Shown: positions 46,306 through 56,283 of the stretch, piece after piece
Numbering within the stretch: the stretch's first letter is position 1
Layout of the letters: each line of letters begins with the position of its first letter
Origin: Cepaea nemoralis
Lineage: Eukaryota; Mollusca; Gastropoda; Stylommatophora; Helicidae
DNA: 64,000 nucleotides
Assembly: GCA_014155875.1 (NCBI GenBank)
Contig: JACEFZ010021373.1
Location: forward strand, 113,501-177,500
Direction: 5' to 3'
Position numbers and translations under genes: made by a program
The notes under the pieces: model-generated
What the model was told of the DNA's origin: nothing
Seen by the model: the letters and a program-made list of their open reading frames with translations, nothing else
The model's database searches: none

Positions 46306-46570
46306 TGAGTGAGTGAGTGAGTGAGTGAGTGAGTGAGTGCGTGAGTGCGTGACTGAGTGAGTGAGTGAGTGCGTGAGTGCGTGAGTGCGTGAGTGCGTGA
46401 GTAGTGAGTGAGTGAGTGAGTGAGTGGGTGGGTGGTGGGGTGGGTGAGTGAGTGAGTGAGTGAGTGAGTGAGTGAGTGAGTGATGAGTGAGTGAATGTAA
46501 ATGTGGATTAGTTTCCCTTATGCCAGTGTCCCTCACCATCAAGTTAACCCACACCGACTTCTGAGGTACT
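46195..46570 (-). mobile_element. SINE-A tail split by microsatellite expansion
   Basis: 46200-46240 (AGTGCACTGGGCTGATTTTTG) and 46497-46570 (AAATGTGGATTAGTTTCCCT ... ACACCGACTTCTGAGGTACT) are adjacent blocks in the SINE-A copy at 36228. Here they are separated by about 250 bp of (GT)n and (GAGT)n. Confidence 0.75.
46260..46494. repeat. (GT)n/(GAGT)n microsatellite
   Basis: Starts as pure GT (about 44 bp) and changes to GAGT and GCGT tetranucleotides with GGGTGG interruptions. Histidine/threonine frames here are artefacts. Confidence 0.95.
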
Positions 46571-46659
46571 TGTAATATTGAAGTTTAGCCCGTATTACGA
46601 TAACCAAACAACACAAAAGGGATTGTACTGTCTAGAGATCGTCATTAGTTCACTATACC

Positions 46660-47150
46660 TGCATTTCAGAAGATGAAAAGTATCCTGTGTAATAAGTCAC
46701 TATCATTAAATATACGAAAGAGAGTGTTGAAGGGCTATGTAGAACCTGTTTCTGAATGGTAGTGAATCTTGTAATGTAGATAACATATTAGGAGGAACTT
46801 GGAAGCAACAAAGATGTGGTTCCCAAGACGAATGTTGCGAATGCCTTGGATTGCCAGAGTAACTAACGACGATTGCCTGAAAGAGGCTAATGAAACTAGA
46901 ACATTATATACAAACAATAAGAAAAAGACAAACAGCTTTCTTTAGTCATGTGATGAGACGAGAGGCATTGGAGAACATCGTGACGACTGCAAAGAGAAGC
47001 AGAGGTTGACCAAGAGAAATGAAGCTGGGTGCTTGAGACGGCGGCATGAAGGAATATCATCAGCAGAGTTGTTCCAGAAAACCAAAGACGAGATATGTGG
47101 AGAGCCATGAATGTCTACGCCTGCTAGCATGACACTTGATGATGATGACT
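46660..47150 (+). mobile_element. LINE 3' fragment, family F3-like
   Basis: Plus strand: words such as AAGAGAGTGTTGAAGGGCTA, TGGATTGCCAGAGTAACTAA and TGAGACGAGAGGCATTGGAG match the C-terminal RT region of F3. It ends with GCATGACACTTGATGATGAT, the GATGAT tail typical of this group. Heavily decayed, with no long frame. Confidence 0.7.
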
Positions 47151-47519
47151 GTTAATGATTGAACTAAACCAGTGCTGAGAAGCAGCAAAGATGCTGTCTG
47201 GATTTCATGCTATCTGCTGTTTAAAGCTCTGAACCAACTGACATTCTACAGGAAGAGCATGTAGAAAGAACACCTGTTTACCACAGGATAGAATACAGAG
47301 TTCGTCAATTGTGTCTATTGGGATGTTGGTATAACTCTTGATTACGAAATGTAACAGAAAATGGCGACAAGATGAAGCGTTACTTTTCGGAGGGAAGCTA
47401 TTATTGTTTTTCATTGGATTCGTGTGATTTCCTTTGGATTCCCTGTGAATAGTGTTCCCTGTGGATTATGTGATGTTATATTGTGTTCCTTTTATTGGAA
47501 GTTTTCAAAAGAAGCCACG

Positions 47520-47739
47520 GAAGGCAGGTGGTGGATGTAATTGAGGGCAGCCGACAGATATTTGTGGGTCATGGCATCGATTACACGACGGCAGGCAAAG
47601 GAATCGTCTTGAGTCAATGGCCTGCGGTCTCCGACCAGTAAGGTCACTGCCATAGAGGAAAGCAACGGCAAACTACCTCTTTAAAAGTGCCTAGTATATC
47701 ATGATTCGCTTAAAGGCTTGAGGAAAAGTGCTTAGAAAT
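47520..47739. other. SINE-like leader upstream of the F3 LINE
   Basis: Contains GGTCACTGCCATAGAGGAAA and GCAACGGCAAACTACCTCTT, a block related to but distinct from the SINE-B centre. It may be the 5' part of the F3 element or an independent SINE. Confidence 0.4.
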
Positions 47740-49480
47740 TGAAAGCCAACACAACAGTCAAAATACCAAATTAGTGCACAAAAGAATTCAGGAACTTACT
47801 AATAAAAGAACAAGTACATCAACCGGGTGCCTAAAAACTGAAGATGCAAAATCATAATAGAAAAAGACCAGATTCTACAGGTATGGACAGATTATGTGAA
47901 ACACCTTTATGATGATAACAGAGACGAACAGTATGATATTAGATTTAATTATGAAGGACCGCCAATTTTGGAGATGGAGGTTCGAAATGTTCTTAAGCAT
48001 ATGAAAGCTGGCAAGGCCCCCGGTGCAGATAACATCACAACAGAAATGATTACAGCTTTAGAAGAATTTGGACTAGATCAAGTCACCAGACTGCTGAACA
48101 CATTATATGATACTGGAGATATACCTCCTGAATTATGTAACTCTATATTTATTGCAATCCCAAAGAAATCAGGAACCTTGGAATGTGATCAACATAGAAC
48201 AATTAGTATAATGAGTCACATCACAAAGATTTTGCTAAGAATTATCATGCAAAGAATGAGGAAGAAGATACAACCTGAAATAGGGGAAGAACAATGCGGG
48301 TTTGTAGAAGGAAAGGGTACAGTAAATGCTGTGTATATGCTGCGAACAGTTATTGAACGTGCTATAGAAGTAAACAAGGATATACATCTTTGCTTTATTG
48401 ACTATACAAAGGCTTTTGATAGCGTTAGACATGTCAGCATGGTGGATATGCTTGCAGATCTACAAATTGATGGGAAAGACATTAGACTTATAAAAAACAT
48501 ATATTGGAAACAACAAGCTGCAATAAGGATTGATAATGAAGTGGGACAGTATCAGCCAATTAAGAGAGGTGTTAGGCAGGGATGTGTGATGTCTCCAGAT
48601 CTTTTTTCCCTGTACAGTGAAAATATTTTCAGAAATGTAGAGGATATAAATGGAATCAGCTTTGGAGGACGAAACATCAATAACATTAGATATGCAGATG
48701 ATACAGTATTAATTGCAGACAATGAGCAGGACCTGCAACAATTAGTAGATACGGTTGTTGTACACAGTGAGCAACTGGGGTTAGAATTAAATTGTAAAAA
48801 GACTCAGGTTATGGTCGTCAGTAGGAAGGAAGAAGTGCCACAATGTAATATACAAGTAAATGGAAATATTCTTCAACAAGTGAATCGGTACAATTATCTT
48901 GGAACAGTTATAACATCTGATGGGAGATGCCTTGAAGAGATTAGAACAAGAATCGCCATGGCGAAAGTAGCCTTTAGCAAGATGAAAAACATTCTGACCA
49001 ATAAAAAGATGTCAATTGAAACGAGAAAAAGAGTGTTGAGGGGATACATAGAGCCTGTTCTTTTGTATGGATGTGAAACTTGGACAATGAGCAGTCAAGC
49101 TGAAAAGCATCTGATGGCTGCAGAAATGTGGTTTCTGAGGAAAATGCAAAGAATACCATGGACAGACAGAAAAACCAATGACCAAGTACTACAGGAGACA
49201 AATGAACATCGTAAACTGATTAGAGAAATTAGACGTAGACAGTCAAAATTTTTTGGACATGTTATGAGAAGAAATGGATTGGAGAACTTAGTGACAACTG
49301 GCAAGATCGAGGGGAACAAACCAAGAGGAAGACCGAGAGGAAAATACCTGGATGGCTTGGCCACATGGCATGGACGAGACAGGAACACTGAGCTGATCCA
49401 CGACACTGGTGATCGAGTGAAATGGCGAGTCATGACCGCCCACGCTTTCCGGCATGGCACATGATTGATTGATTGTGAAC
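47740..49480 (+). mobile_element. LINE, family F3, with nearly intact reverse transcriptase
   Basis: Contains the 522-codon frame 47896-49464; a single-base shift near 47850 separates an upstream in-frame piece (RTSTSTGCLKTED). The endonuclease is absent (5' truncation). The 3' end is ATGATTGATTGATTG at 49463-49477. Copies of the same family lie at 45185 (minus), 46660, 51685, 53030, 56170 and 60330. Confidence 0.88.
47896..49464 (+). CDS. Reverse transcriptase of an F3 non-LTR retrotransposon
   Basis: RT blocks in order: AGKAPGADNITTEMI (residues 38-52), FIAIPKKSGTLECDQHRTIS, EEQCGFVEGKGTVNA, HLCFIDYTKAFDSVRH (catalytic Asp in block A), KRGVRQGCVMSPDLFSLYSE, NNIRYADDTVLIAD (block C, YADD near residue 275), LNCKKTQVMVVSRK, YNYLGTVITSDG, then the C-terminal domain (RRQSKFFGHVMRRNGLENLV, GRPRGKYLDGLATW). 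It would copy its own RNA into genomic DNA at a nick; the endonuclease part is lacking. No stop interrupts 522 codons, which suggests a young insertion. The start chosen is the first Met of the frame and is probably not the native protein start. It sits in the A2-B2 intron, same strand as the gene. Confidence 0.9.
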   Translation: MKHLYDDNRDEQYDIRFNYEGPPILEMEVRNVLKHMKAGKAPGADNITTEMITALEEFGLDQVTRLLNTLYDTGDIPPELCNSIFIAIPKKSGTLECDQHRTISIMSHITKILLRIIMQRMRKKIQPEIGEEQCGFVEGKGTVNAVYMLRTVIERAIEVNKDIHLCFIDYTKAFDSVRHVSMVDMLADLQIDGKDIRLIKNIYWKQQAAIRIDNEVGQYQPIKRGVRQGCVMSPDLFSLYSENIFRNVEDINGISFGGRNINNIRYADDTVLIADNEQDLQQLVDTVVVHSEQLGLELNCKKTQVMVVSRKEEVPQCNIQVNGNILQQVNRYNYLGTVITSDGRCLEEIRTRIAMAKVAFSKMKNILTNKKMSIETRKRVLRGYIEPVLLYGCETWTMSSQAEKHLMAAEMWFLRKMQRIPWTDRKTNDQVLQETNEHRKLIREIRRRQSKFFGHVMRRNGLENLVTTGKIEGNKPRGRPRGKYLDGLATWHGRDRNTELIHDTGDRVKWRVMTAHAFRHGT

Positions 49481-50720
49481 AAAAAAGAGATGCGGTAAAC
49501 GGAGGGTCCGCAAGGATTACCTACTTCTCTTGTCACTAAAAGGGGTAAGAGATCGGAGCAAACAAGAGGCGTATTGTTGTTGTTGTTGTTGTTTTTTTGC
49601 TGCTGCTGTTCTGTTGTTGTTCTCTTTTTTATGCCGTAGATGTGGGGGGGGTGTTATTGAAGCCCAACGCAGTGACTAGCGCTCCGCTCCAATTTCCTCC
49701 ATGATTCTTTGCATACTTTTTATAGGATCAAGTTATCCCCCATCGGTTGCTTGAGTGTCATGTTTTCCTTTCCTACTACCCCTTTTACATTTGCTTAGTA
49801 ACCCAAAATAAATGTGATGTGTCGCCAGAGCGGCGGAGGATGATTGTTTTTGAGGTCGTTATCATACGCACAGAAAGCATCAGCCGCAGAATTCAAAACC
49901 CCGATCCAATTTTTGGGAAATAACAAGAGGACAACATAATTCCCCATCCAAAAAAACTGACACAGATCAGTACTATGCGGGAACCAAGAAAAGGGTTTTT
50001 GACAATGTGTCCTTGTGAATCAATGACCCGGTCTGATATCGTTTAAATTCAGTTAATAAATCATCAATAAACGAGACGGACACGGTAAGCTTTACTAGAA
50101 CACGACCCCAAGTAACGAAATGGACTTTTTTGCCACAGCCTTCTTCAGATTCAAGTTAAAGGCGACAAAATGCCCTATTAATAATGAAACAAAGAGGACA
50201 TTATCTTCGTTGACAAGGAGAATTATATTTTATTTGTCATAGAATATGTCTATGTATATGTCTGTACAACGTACGACATTAAACCCATGGAACAGAAGAC
50301 AAGTAATTAAGATAATGGAAAGGGACATAATAACAATTTTTTTTTTTTCCATAAGGTACGTTACTGAAAGTAACATAAATATATTATGTATTAATAATTG
50401 TAACATTTATCCCATATTTTAAAAAAATGTTTACATAAATTAATGACAATTATACACAGCATAAATAAAGTGAAAAACAATTGTAAGTGATCTTCAACGA
50501 TTTTGTAAAAGCAAAGGCTTTATTTTACAGACGTAAGATTTTACAACACATTTTGAAATTTGCTCACGATACTACATCAAAGATCTTATCTTTCTTTAAT
50601 AGCTCAAAAATGCTTCGGATATTGTATTTTGTCAGGCCTGAAAACGGCCACACATCATTAATATTCAGCCCCTTTGGATTGTTTCACTGCATTTTGGCTA
50701 AAGTGTCCCCGCTAATCACT
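49481..50720. other. Intron segment, no recognised feature
   Basis: A (TTG)n run lies at 49565-49620. 50000-50480 is AT-rich. No family was identified. Confidence 0.35.
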
Positions 50721-50724
50721 GTAT

Positions 50725-50990
50725 CATGAAGGCTAATAGACTACAATGGCTGGGGCATATAGAAAGAATGGAAGATAATAGGGAAACAAAACTCGCTTAC
50801 ATCAGGAAATAAATGACCGTAGACCCCGAGGTAGACAAGAAGGCGGTGGAGAGATAATACATGTACAGACCTACAAGCACTTGGAATCAACGACTGGCAA
50901 GAGAAGGTCCACCAGAGAGACGAATGGAGACAGATTGTATTTGCAGCAAAGAACCTCAATGGCTCGGAACGGTGAAAAAGAAGAAGAAGA
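50725..50990 (+). mobile_element. LINE 3' fragment, family F5
   Basis: Plus strand: MKANRLQWLGHIERMEDNRE, then after a stop YRPTSTWNQRLAREGPPERR, the LINE C-terminal LGHIERM block. It ends in AAAAAGAAGAAGAAG. The LGH-ERM-DN pattern is common in LINE tails. It is distinct from F1 and F3. Confidence 0.7.
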
Positions 50991-51071
50991 TATGTCTATT
51001 TATAACTGACAGAATAATTTTAAACATGTGTACATTTGTTTATTGCCAGTGTATTCTGATACGTGTTTATG

Positions 51072-51176
51072 TGTATTCAGGCTATATTCGTTGCGCAGTA
51101 TCTTGAACGTATGTTATTATATCTTCAGGCTACATTGGGTGCACAATATCTTAAACGTATGTCACTATTTCTTCAG
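51072..51176 (+). repeat. Two units of the 48-bp acceptor repeat before exon B2
   Basis: CAGG sites at 51078, 51126 and 51174 are 48 bp apart; the last is the real acceptor. These units stay open in the exon frame (QATLGAQYLKRMSLFLQALL across the junction), unlike most units before B1. Confidence 0.9.
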
Positions 51177-51518
51177 GCTTTACTAGGTGGGCAGTATCTC
51201 TCCGGAAACACAAGTACCTACCAAGCGCTGGACAATGCCCAAACCCTCTTCGACCAATCTCGCGGTGGCCGGGCTGGAGCTCCAAAAGTCGTGGTTGTGT
51301 TCACCAATGGAAGATCCAACGACGCCAGCAGAACCCAGCAGCAAGCGTTGAGATTGAAGAACTCTGGCGTGTTTGTCATTGTTGTGGGTTTGTCCAACTC
51401 TAACAACCAGGAACTACAGGCAATCGCTTCCAATTCCTCTGTGGTCTTCGACATTGACAATTTCAATGGTGTTCTCAAATTCCTCCAGGACTACAGCAAT
51501 AACGCCTGCACCAGCCAG
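51177..51518 (+). CDS. VWA domain 2, second-half exon (B2)
   Basis: Nearly identical to B1: ALLGGQYLSGNTSTYQALDN ... GGRAGAPKVVVVFTNGRSND ... VFVIVVGLSNSNNQELQAIA ... FLQDYSNNACTSQ. The donor is CAG|GTGAAG, a strong site, but it falls in phase 0, whereas the next exon (A3) needs phase 1. Compared with B3 (CAAG|GTAATG), one G appears missing before the donor. Splicing there would create a TGA at the junction, so this gene copy may be damaged, or the base may be a sequence error. Confidence 0.82.
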
Positions 51519-51684
51519 GTGAAGTTATAGCATGTCTGTTGTTGGGTTTTCGAGACTAGCAGCTGTATTAAATTGTCCGTGTTTTGTAGAGTATTAAAAT
51601 AAAATAGTAGTTGGGTGTGTTGTGTATTAGTGTGTGTATGTATGAGTGTGTGTGTGTTTGTGTGTGTGTGTGCATGTGTATGTG

Positions 51685-51788
51685 CATGTGCGTGTGGTAC
51701 AATCGAAGCAAGAATACAGACCTGATCCAATACACAGATGATCGTGTGAAATAGTGAACCATGACCAAATACGCTTATAAACATGGCA

Positions 51789-51836
<48 letters not shown>

Positions 51837-51838
51837 AT
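51685..51838 (+). mobile_element. LINE F3 3' end with (GAT)n tail
   Basis: AGAATACAGACCTGATCCAA, GATCGTGTGAAATAGTGAAC and ATAAACATGGCATTTGATGA match the last 90 bp of the F3 element (GAGCTGATCCACGACACTGG ...). The tail is GATGAT for about 45 bp. Confidence 0.75.
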
Positions 51839-51849
51839 ATGTCAGTGTA

Positions 51850-52260
51850 TCTTCAAATTGTTCTCTTCGCATTTTCTTTCTTTCTCTTTCTACCTCCACT
51901 GAAAATTAGTTCGGTCATTATTCGCATCTCATTCGCTCACCAGAGTCACTTATCCTGCTTGTGTTCTTGTCCTGTTCATGTCGTGTGGCTGTTTTTCACT
52001 TTGTCTTCCAGTCCCTCTTTTACTATTAGTTTAGCCAGTTGTCACTAAGCTTTTAAGTTTATTTCTAATCATAATATACCCAAAAATCTTGAGTGTCTAG
52101 GTATAAGTTTTGTTTTTTTTTTTAAATCAATTTGCTGTTTTCATCTGTTTCTTGAAGGGGAGCTTCATTCATTTTTCTCTCCGTCCATGATATTCTTTGC
52201 ATTTGTCTCAGACATCGCATACCCCTACCATAGGTGTTTCTCAGTTTGTCTGCTTATTGT
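51850..52260 (-). mobile_element. LINE F3 fragment, minus strand
   Basis: Worn copy: TTAGCCAGTTGTCACTAAGC ... AATATACCCAAAAATCTTGA corresponds to the complement of the C-terminal region of F3. It faces the plus-strand F3 tail at 51685, tail to tail. Confidence 0.6.
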
Positions 52261-52299
52261 CACGTCCACACGGATGCATCAGGTTAGTTCAATTTTTTG

Positions 52300-52495
52300 A
52301 CGTTTCCGCCCTTTACTGGACGTTGCGATCAAGCCAGAGATAATTTTCAAGGTAATTTTACTTTCAGTTATTTGCCATTGCTTTATGAACGACATATCAA
52401 AGTTAATGTCCAACTGACCGGTGTAGGGTATGAACCCACAACCCTGCCACAATATCACAGGAAGTTTAAGAGCGAGGGAACACGCTGAGTTCTGT
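52300..52495 (-). mobile_element. Chimeric SINE: SINE-B centre joined to SINE-A head
   Basis: 52330-52395 carries the SINE-B centre (TTATTTGCCATTGCTTTATG). 52405-52490 continues as the SINE-A head (CCAACTGACCGGTGTAGGGT, TGAACCCACAACCC, GGAAGTTTAAGAGCGAG). Confidence 0.55.
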
Positions 52496-52680
52496 AGGTT
52501 CTATAGTACACGTCAAACGCTTGTTCTCACTGCAGTTGACTGCTGTTTATTCGTGAGTATAATTTATATCTTGCATAAGCTTCCTTTCTCATGACGATTC
52601 TTGTTGAACTCTTTACAAGCATCTTCTATAGGATGTTATGACTCGAAGATTGTAATAATTACCTGTTATTCGCTTCCCAG

Positions 52681-52903
52681 TGAAATGCACACAGGGCCGG
52701 CTGGACATTCTCTTCATCGTAGATGGATCATCCAAAGTTCATGTCCAGGATTTCAACCGTGCACTCGGTGTCTCAGCAAACCTGGCTGAAAATTTTCCCG
52801 ATTGGTCCCCGACGCCGTCCAGTTCAGCACTGTTACGTTTGCAGACAGCCCTCATAATCTCTTTGATTTCAATACCTACACGAACTTCTCCAGCCTCGAA
52901 GCT
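52681..52903 (+). CDS. VWA domain 3, first-half exon (A3), frameshifted
   Basis: Acceptor CGCTTCCCAG, two bases, KCTQGRLDILFIVDGSSKVH ... FNRALGVSANLAENFP, then a one-base shift near 52795-52803, then VPDAVQFSTVTFADSPHNLF ... NTYTNFSSLEA and donor GCT|GTAAGT. The exon is about 223 nt against 221 in A1/A2/A4, which fits an insertion of one or two bases in the CCCGATTGGTCCCCG stretch. MIDAS reads DGSSK. It is more diverged than A1/A2. Confidence 0.75.
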
Positions 52904-53029
52904 GTAAGTACCCGTTGTCCGTACTGTACGTGTTGTTGGAGTCGGCACGTTTTCTCTGTGTCATTCATAACATGTTTCTTTAATGTGATAAGTGCCGTTA
53001 TTACCTCAAGCAAAATTTGCATTTAAAAA

Positions 53030-53755
53030 ACGAAAGTAGCTTATACGTTCAACTACCGTTGAATATCAGAATGAGAGTGCTAAGATTTTGTATAGAACAT
53101 GTTCTTCTGTATGGCTGTGGATCATAGACCGTGAATGAAAACATTAGGAAGAGCTTGCAGATGAATGCAGCGAATACCATGGACTGCCGGAGTAACTAGC
53201 AACGATTTACTGGGTAAGGTTAATGGAAGTAGCACATTACATACACATATGAGGTCAGTACAGCTGAATCAATAAGAGCGCTTGTTCTAAAACATCCGGT
53301 GTGCTGATACTGAGGTATTAGGTTCAACCCCAACACCGGTCAGTTGGACTAAAATATTGACGTCTCGTCCTTGACTTAGTACCTCTGAAGTCGGAGTTGG
53401 TTCGCCTGATGGCGAGGGACACTGGTAATAGGAAAAGCTCATCCACATGCAAAATTAATTCTAGTGCTACAAGTACGTAGAGTGTACTATGCTTGAGTTA
53501 TATATATATATATATCAGAAGCTGACAAACGGAGTTCTTTTGTAATACAATGAGAGGAGAGGCGATGTACAACAATGTGACCACTGGACAGATCGACTGT
53601 AGAAGAGGCAAGCGTGGACAGAGAGAAGTGATATTGGTGGAGTTGAACGGTGGCATGGAATAAAATCGCCAGCAGAATTGATCCAGAACGTCAGAATGGA
53701 AATCTGTGGAAATGAATGAACGCCTGTGTCAGATTGCATAACACATAATGATGAT
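53030..53755 (+). mobile_element. LINE F3-like fragment, split by a SINE-A
   Basis: 53050-53248 (CTAAGATTTTGTATAGAACA, CCATGGACTGCCGGAGTAAC) and 53500-53755 (AGAAGCTGACAAACGGAGTT, TCTGTGGAAATGAATGAACG) are consecutive blocks of the F3-like fragment at 46660-47150. The SINE-A lies between them. Confidence 0.7.
53252..53495 (+). mobile_element. SINE-A inserted in a LINE fragment
   Basis: Plus strand: AATAAGAGCGCTTGTTCTAA, B-box-like AGGTTCAACCCC, GGTTCGCCTGATGGCGAGGG and a tail AGTGCTACAAGTACGTAG. It is flanked on the right by a TA run and on the left by CATATG. Confidence 0.75.
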
Positions 53756-54170
53756 AAGTTGAAAGACGTGGCGGTCGATTATAATAATCAAAATTGTTCA
53801 GAAGAATATTAACTAGAACAGACCCAGACACAAGAAGACCAACAAAGGGCAAGGAAGAAAATATTCAGACATAGAAAACACTTTGGCAGAACTGGGAATG
53901 ATGACAGCAAAATATCGTTGGTTGGTTGCTTGGTTGGTTGGAAAACTTTTAGTTTTAACTCTAAAGCTATAAGCACTGACTGCATGTCGTCTGAGCCATG
54001 AAAATGATCTTTTTCTATTGCAGTAAAGTACCTTACCTGATGTAAAGCACCATTTCCACGGGGTCTGTGTTGTAGTTTTCCTTCCCCTCTCCACGCTAAG
54101 AAACTAGCGGGGTGTATCCGACCGATAATGGAACTCAACATCTACGGAGAGGGATATTAGTATGTAAAAA
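53756..54170. other. Intron segment, no recognised feature
   Basis: GGTTGGTTGG words near 53930; otherwise nothing recognised. Confidence 0.3.
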
Positions 54171-54174
54171 TAAG

Positions 54175-54400
54175 GTAGCTGCATATCATTTACAGGACAT
54201 CACAGTCAATCCCAGCATTGTTTGGCTGTTTGAGATTTCTTGGTAAGTTAACGTTTAGTAATTTGCCATTGTGTTCTGAACGCCCGGAACTCATACCGTT
54301 GCATGAAAACCAGAGCAAGGCCGCCTACTTCCAAATCTCCCGCAGCTGTGTTTCGAACGCGGTATGCGGGACTACGTATCAGGCATGAGGCAAAACCATC
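54175..54400 (-). mobile_element. SINE-B copy, diverged
   Basis: TTTACAGGACATCACAGTCA (tail), GTAATTTGCCATTGTGTTCT (centre) and TGTTTCGAACGCGG (B-box complement), all in minus orientation. Confidence 0.65.
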
Positions 54401-55129
54401 TAGTTCAACAACCTGCCAGCCGCTATTTTTCTGAACATGCAGCTCACAATACAAACAACCGTGGACAGATGTAAAAGCATTCCACATGACATCCACAGCT
54501 CACAGTGTTGCTCCATGCACTTAACTCAGTATTTGGGCGACGTGAGGAAAATGCGTACGCAAACTTAGCCAGAAGTAAAGAAGACACTCCAGACGCCTAA
54601 ACAGCTCAATAGCCTATCCGCCATCCTGGACAGGAAGTCCAAGATACATTGTATATATTTTACTAACCGCATGTATAGTCGAGTCCTTGTCAATGCCTGT
54701 GACAGTATGTATAATTATTAGCATCATCAGGTAGCACCACCTTAGCAGAACATCGTTCTCACACAACTCGTCGGAACGATTCTCGATCCCTTAACTATTC
54801 CCCTATCTCGTGTATTTTCGTACACAGTGTGACTTTAATGTCCCAGTTCACTGTCGAGTTATTCGACCCCTGCTTCTTTTCTTTTTGTTGTTGCCCGGAA
54901 CCATGCCTTCCTATCACGGTTCTTCTAAACCACCGGGACGTTTGCTACCAGAAGCAGATCAGTCTCCAACACATGATGCTCTCTGTGAACCAGGTTTCTT
55001 CCATGTTCACATCTAATATCTTATAGGACGTTAGTAGTTTTCTTCTTCATGATCCAGGACACTCTAAGAATTATTACAAGTATATGACATTTCAGTCTTT
55101 ATTTTTATTAGTTACTGATTTTGAAATGG

Positions 55130-55166
<37 letters not shown>

Positions 55167-55242
55167 CCCGCGCATGTGTGTGTTTGCACACAAACACAAA
55201 ACTTACACCTGGCTGCAATTATTGTTCAACTTAATTTTCCAG
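54401..55242. other. Intron segment with (GT)n
   Basis: (TG)n at 55132-55160 followed by GCGCGCGCCC. No other feature recognised. Confidence 0.4.
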
Positions 55243-55581
55243 GCAATCATTCAGGCTCAGTATCTATCAGGAAGCACAAATACGTTTCTAGCTTTGGAGC
55301 ACAGTAGAGATCTTTCTTTGGTAGCCATGGAGCCCGAAGCAGTGCTGCTAAAGTAGCTGTGTTGTTCAGCAACGGTGGATCCACAGATCCGGCCAGGACA
55401 CGACAAGAGGCTGCGGTGTTAAAGAGCGACGGCGTGTATGTGATTACTGTTGCCGTTTCCAACGTCAATGACTCGGAACTACAGGCAGTATCTTCATCGC
55501 GTGATGCTGTCTTTCAGATCAATGAATTCGACAGTATTTTGCATGCACTGCAAGGATATTTAAATACAGCGTGCAACCAAG
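55243..55581 (+). CDS. VWA domain 3, second-half exon (B3), frameshifted
   Basis: Acceptor TTAATTTTCCAG, phase 0: AIIQAQYLSGSTNTFLALEH, a one-base shift near 55314-55322, then GARSSAAKVAVLFSNGGSTD, ARTRQEAAVLKSDGVYVITV, VSNVNDSELQAVSSSRDAVF, INEFDSILHALQGYLNTACNQ and donor CAAG|GTAATG in phase 1, as the next A exon requires. The MIDAS Asp is again Asn (SNG). It is diverged from B1/B2 and shows no 48-bp acceptor array. Confidence 0.78.
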
Positions 55582-55809
55582 GTAATGGAAGCACTTGAAT
55601 TTTGAGTAATTTGTTGATGTTACTAGCTTGCACGTTAGTGAAATCGCTGTGAGGTTGCGCTGATAATGCCATGAGCGCCATTGGACGATGGTTCGACGCA
55701 TTCGTAGCCTGCTAAGAGAGGGGAAGACTGGCCACCTATTTCTCAGGGCATTCAGGCCTGCACAATGTGATGGGCCTAGCACATGGCAGACCGATATCAG
55801 AATCCTGTT

Positions 55810-55834
55810 TCGGGAATTGTTTTATTATTATTAT

Positions 55835-55910
<76 letters not shown>

Positions 55911-55989
55911 CGTAGCAGCAGCAGCAGCAGCAGTAGCAGCAGAATCAGCAGCAGTAGCAGCAGCAGCAGCAGTAGTAGCCGTAGTAGCG

Positions 55990-56033
<44 letters not shown>

Positions 56034-56068
56034 AGTAGTAGTAGCAGCAGCAGCAGCATTTAGTAGTA

Positions 56069-56154
<86 letters not shown>

Positions 56155-56165
56155 TCAATATTTAA
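55810..56165. repeat. (TAG)n/(CAG)n microsatellite
   Basis: About 350 bp of TAG repeats with CAG and CGT interruptions. The poly-Ser, poly-Leu, poly-Thr and poly-Val frames are artefacts. Confidence 0.97.
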
Positions 56166-56169
56166 TAGC

Positions 56170-56283
56170 GCAGACTGGGTTAGTAACTTGACGTCAGACA
56201 GAGAACCAAGGACCGAGATCTGTGGAGAGCCATGAACGCCTACGCCAGCTGGCACGGCACTTGATGATGATGATGATGATGAT
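56170..56283 (+). mobile_element. LINE F3-like 3' end with (GAT)n tail
   Basis: ACCAAGGACCGAGATCTGTG and GCCATGAACGCCTACGCCAG match 47085-47130; the tail is GATGATGATGATGATGAT. It abuts the truncated 3' end of the Tc1-like transposase. Confidence 0.75.

Noticed and set aside
46735..47414. Minus-strand frames of 60-70 codons
   Set aside because: Shadows of a worn LINE fragment on the plus strand.
55736..56255. Poly-Leu, poly-Ser, poly-Thr and poly-Val proteins
   Set aside because: TAG/CAG microsatellite read in different frames.
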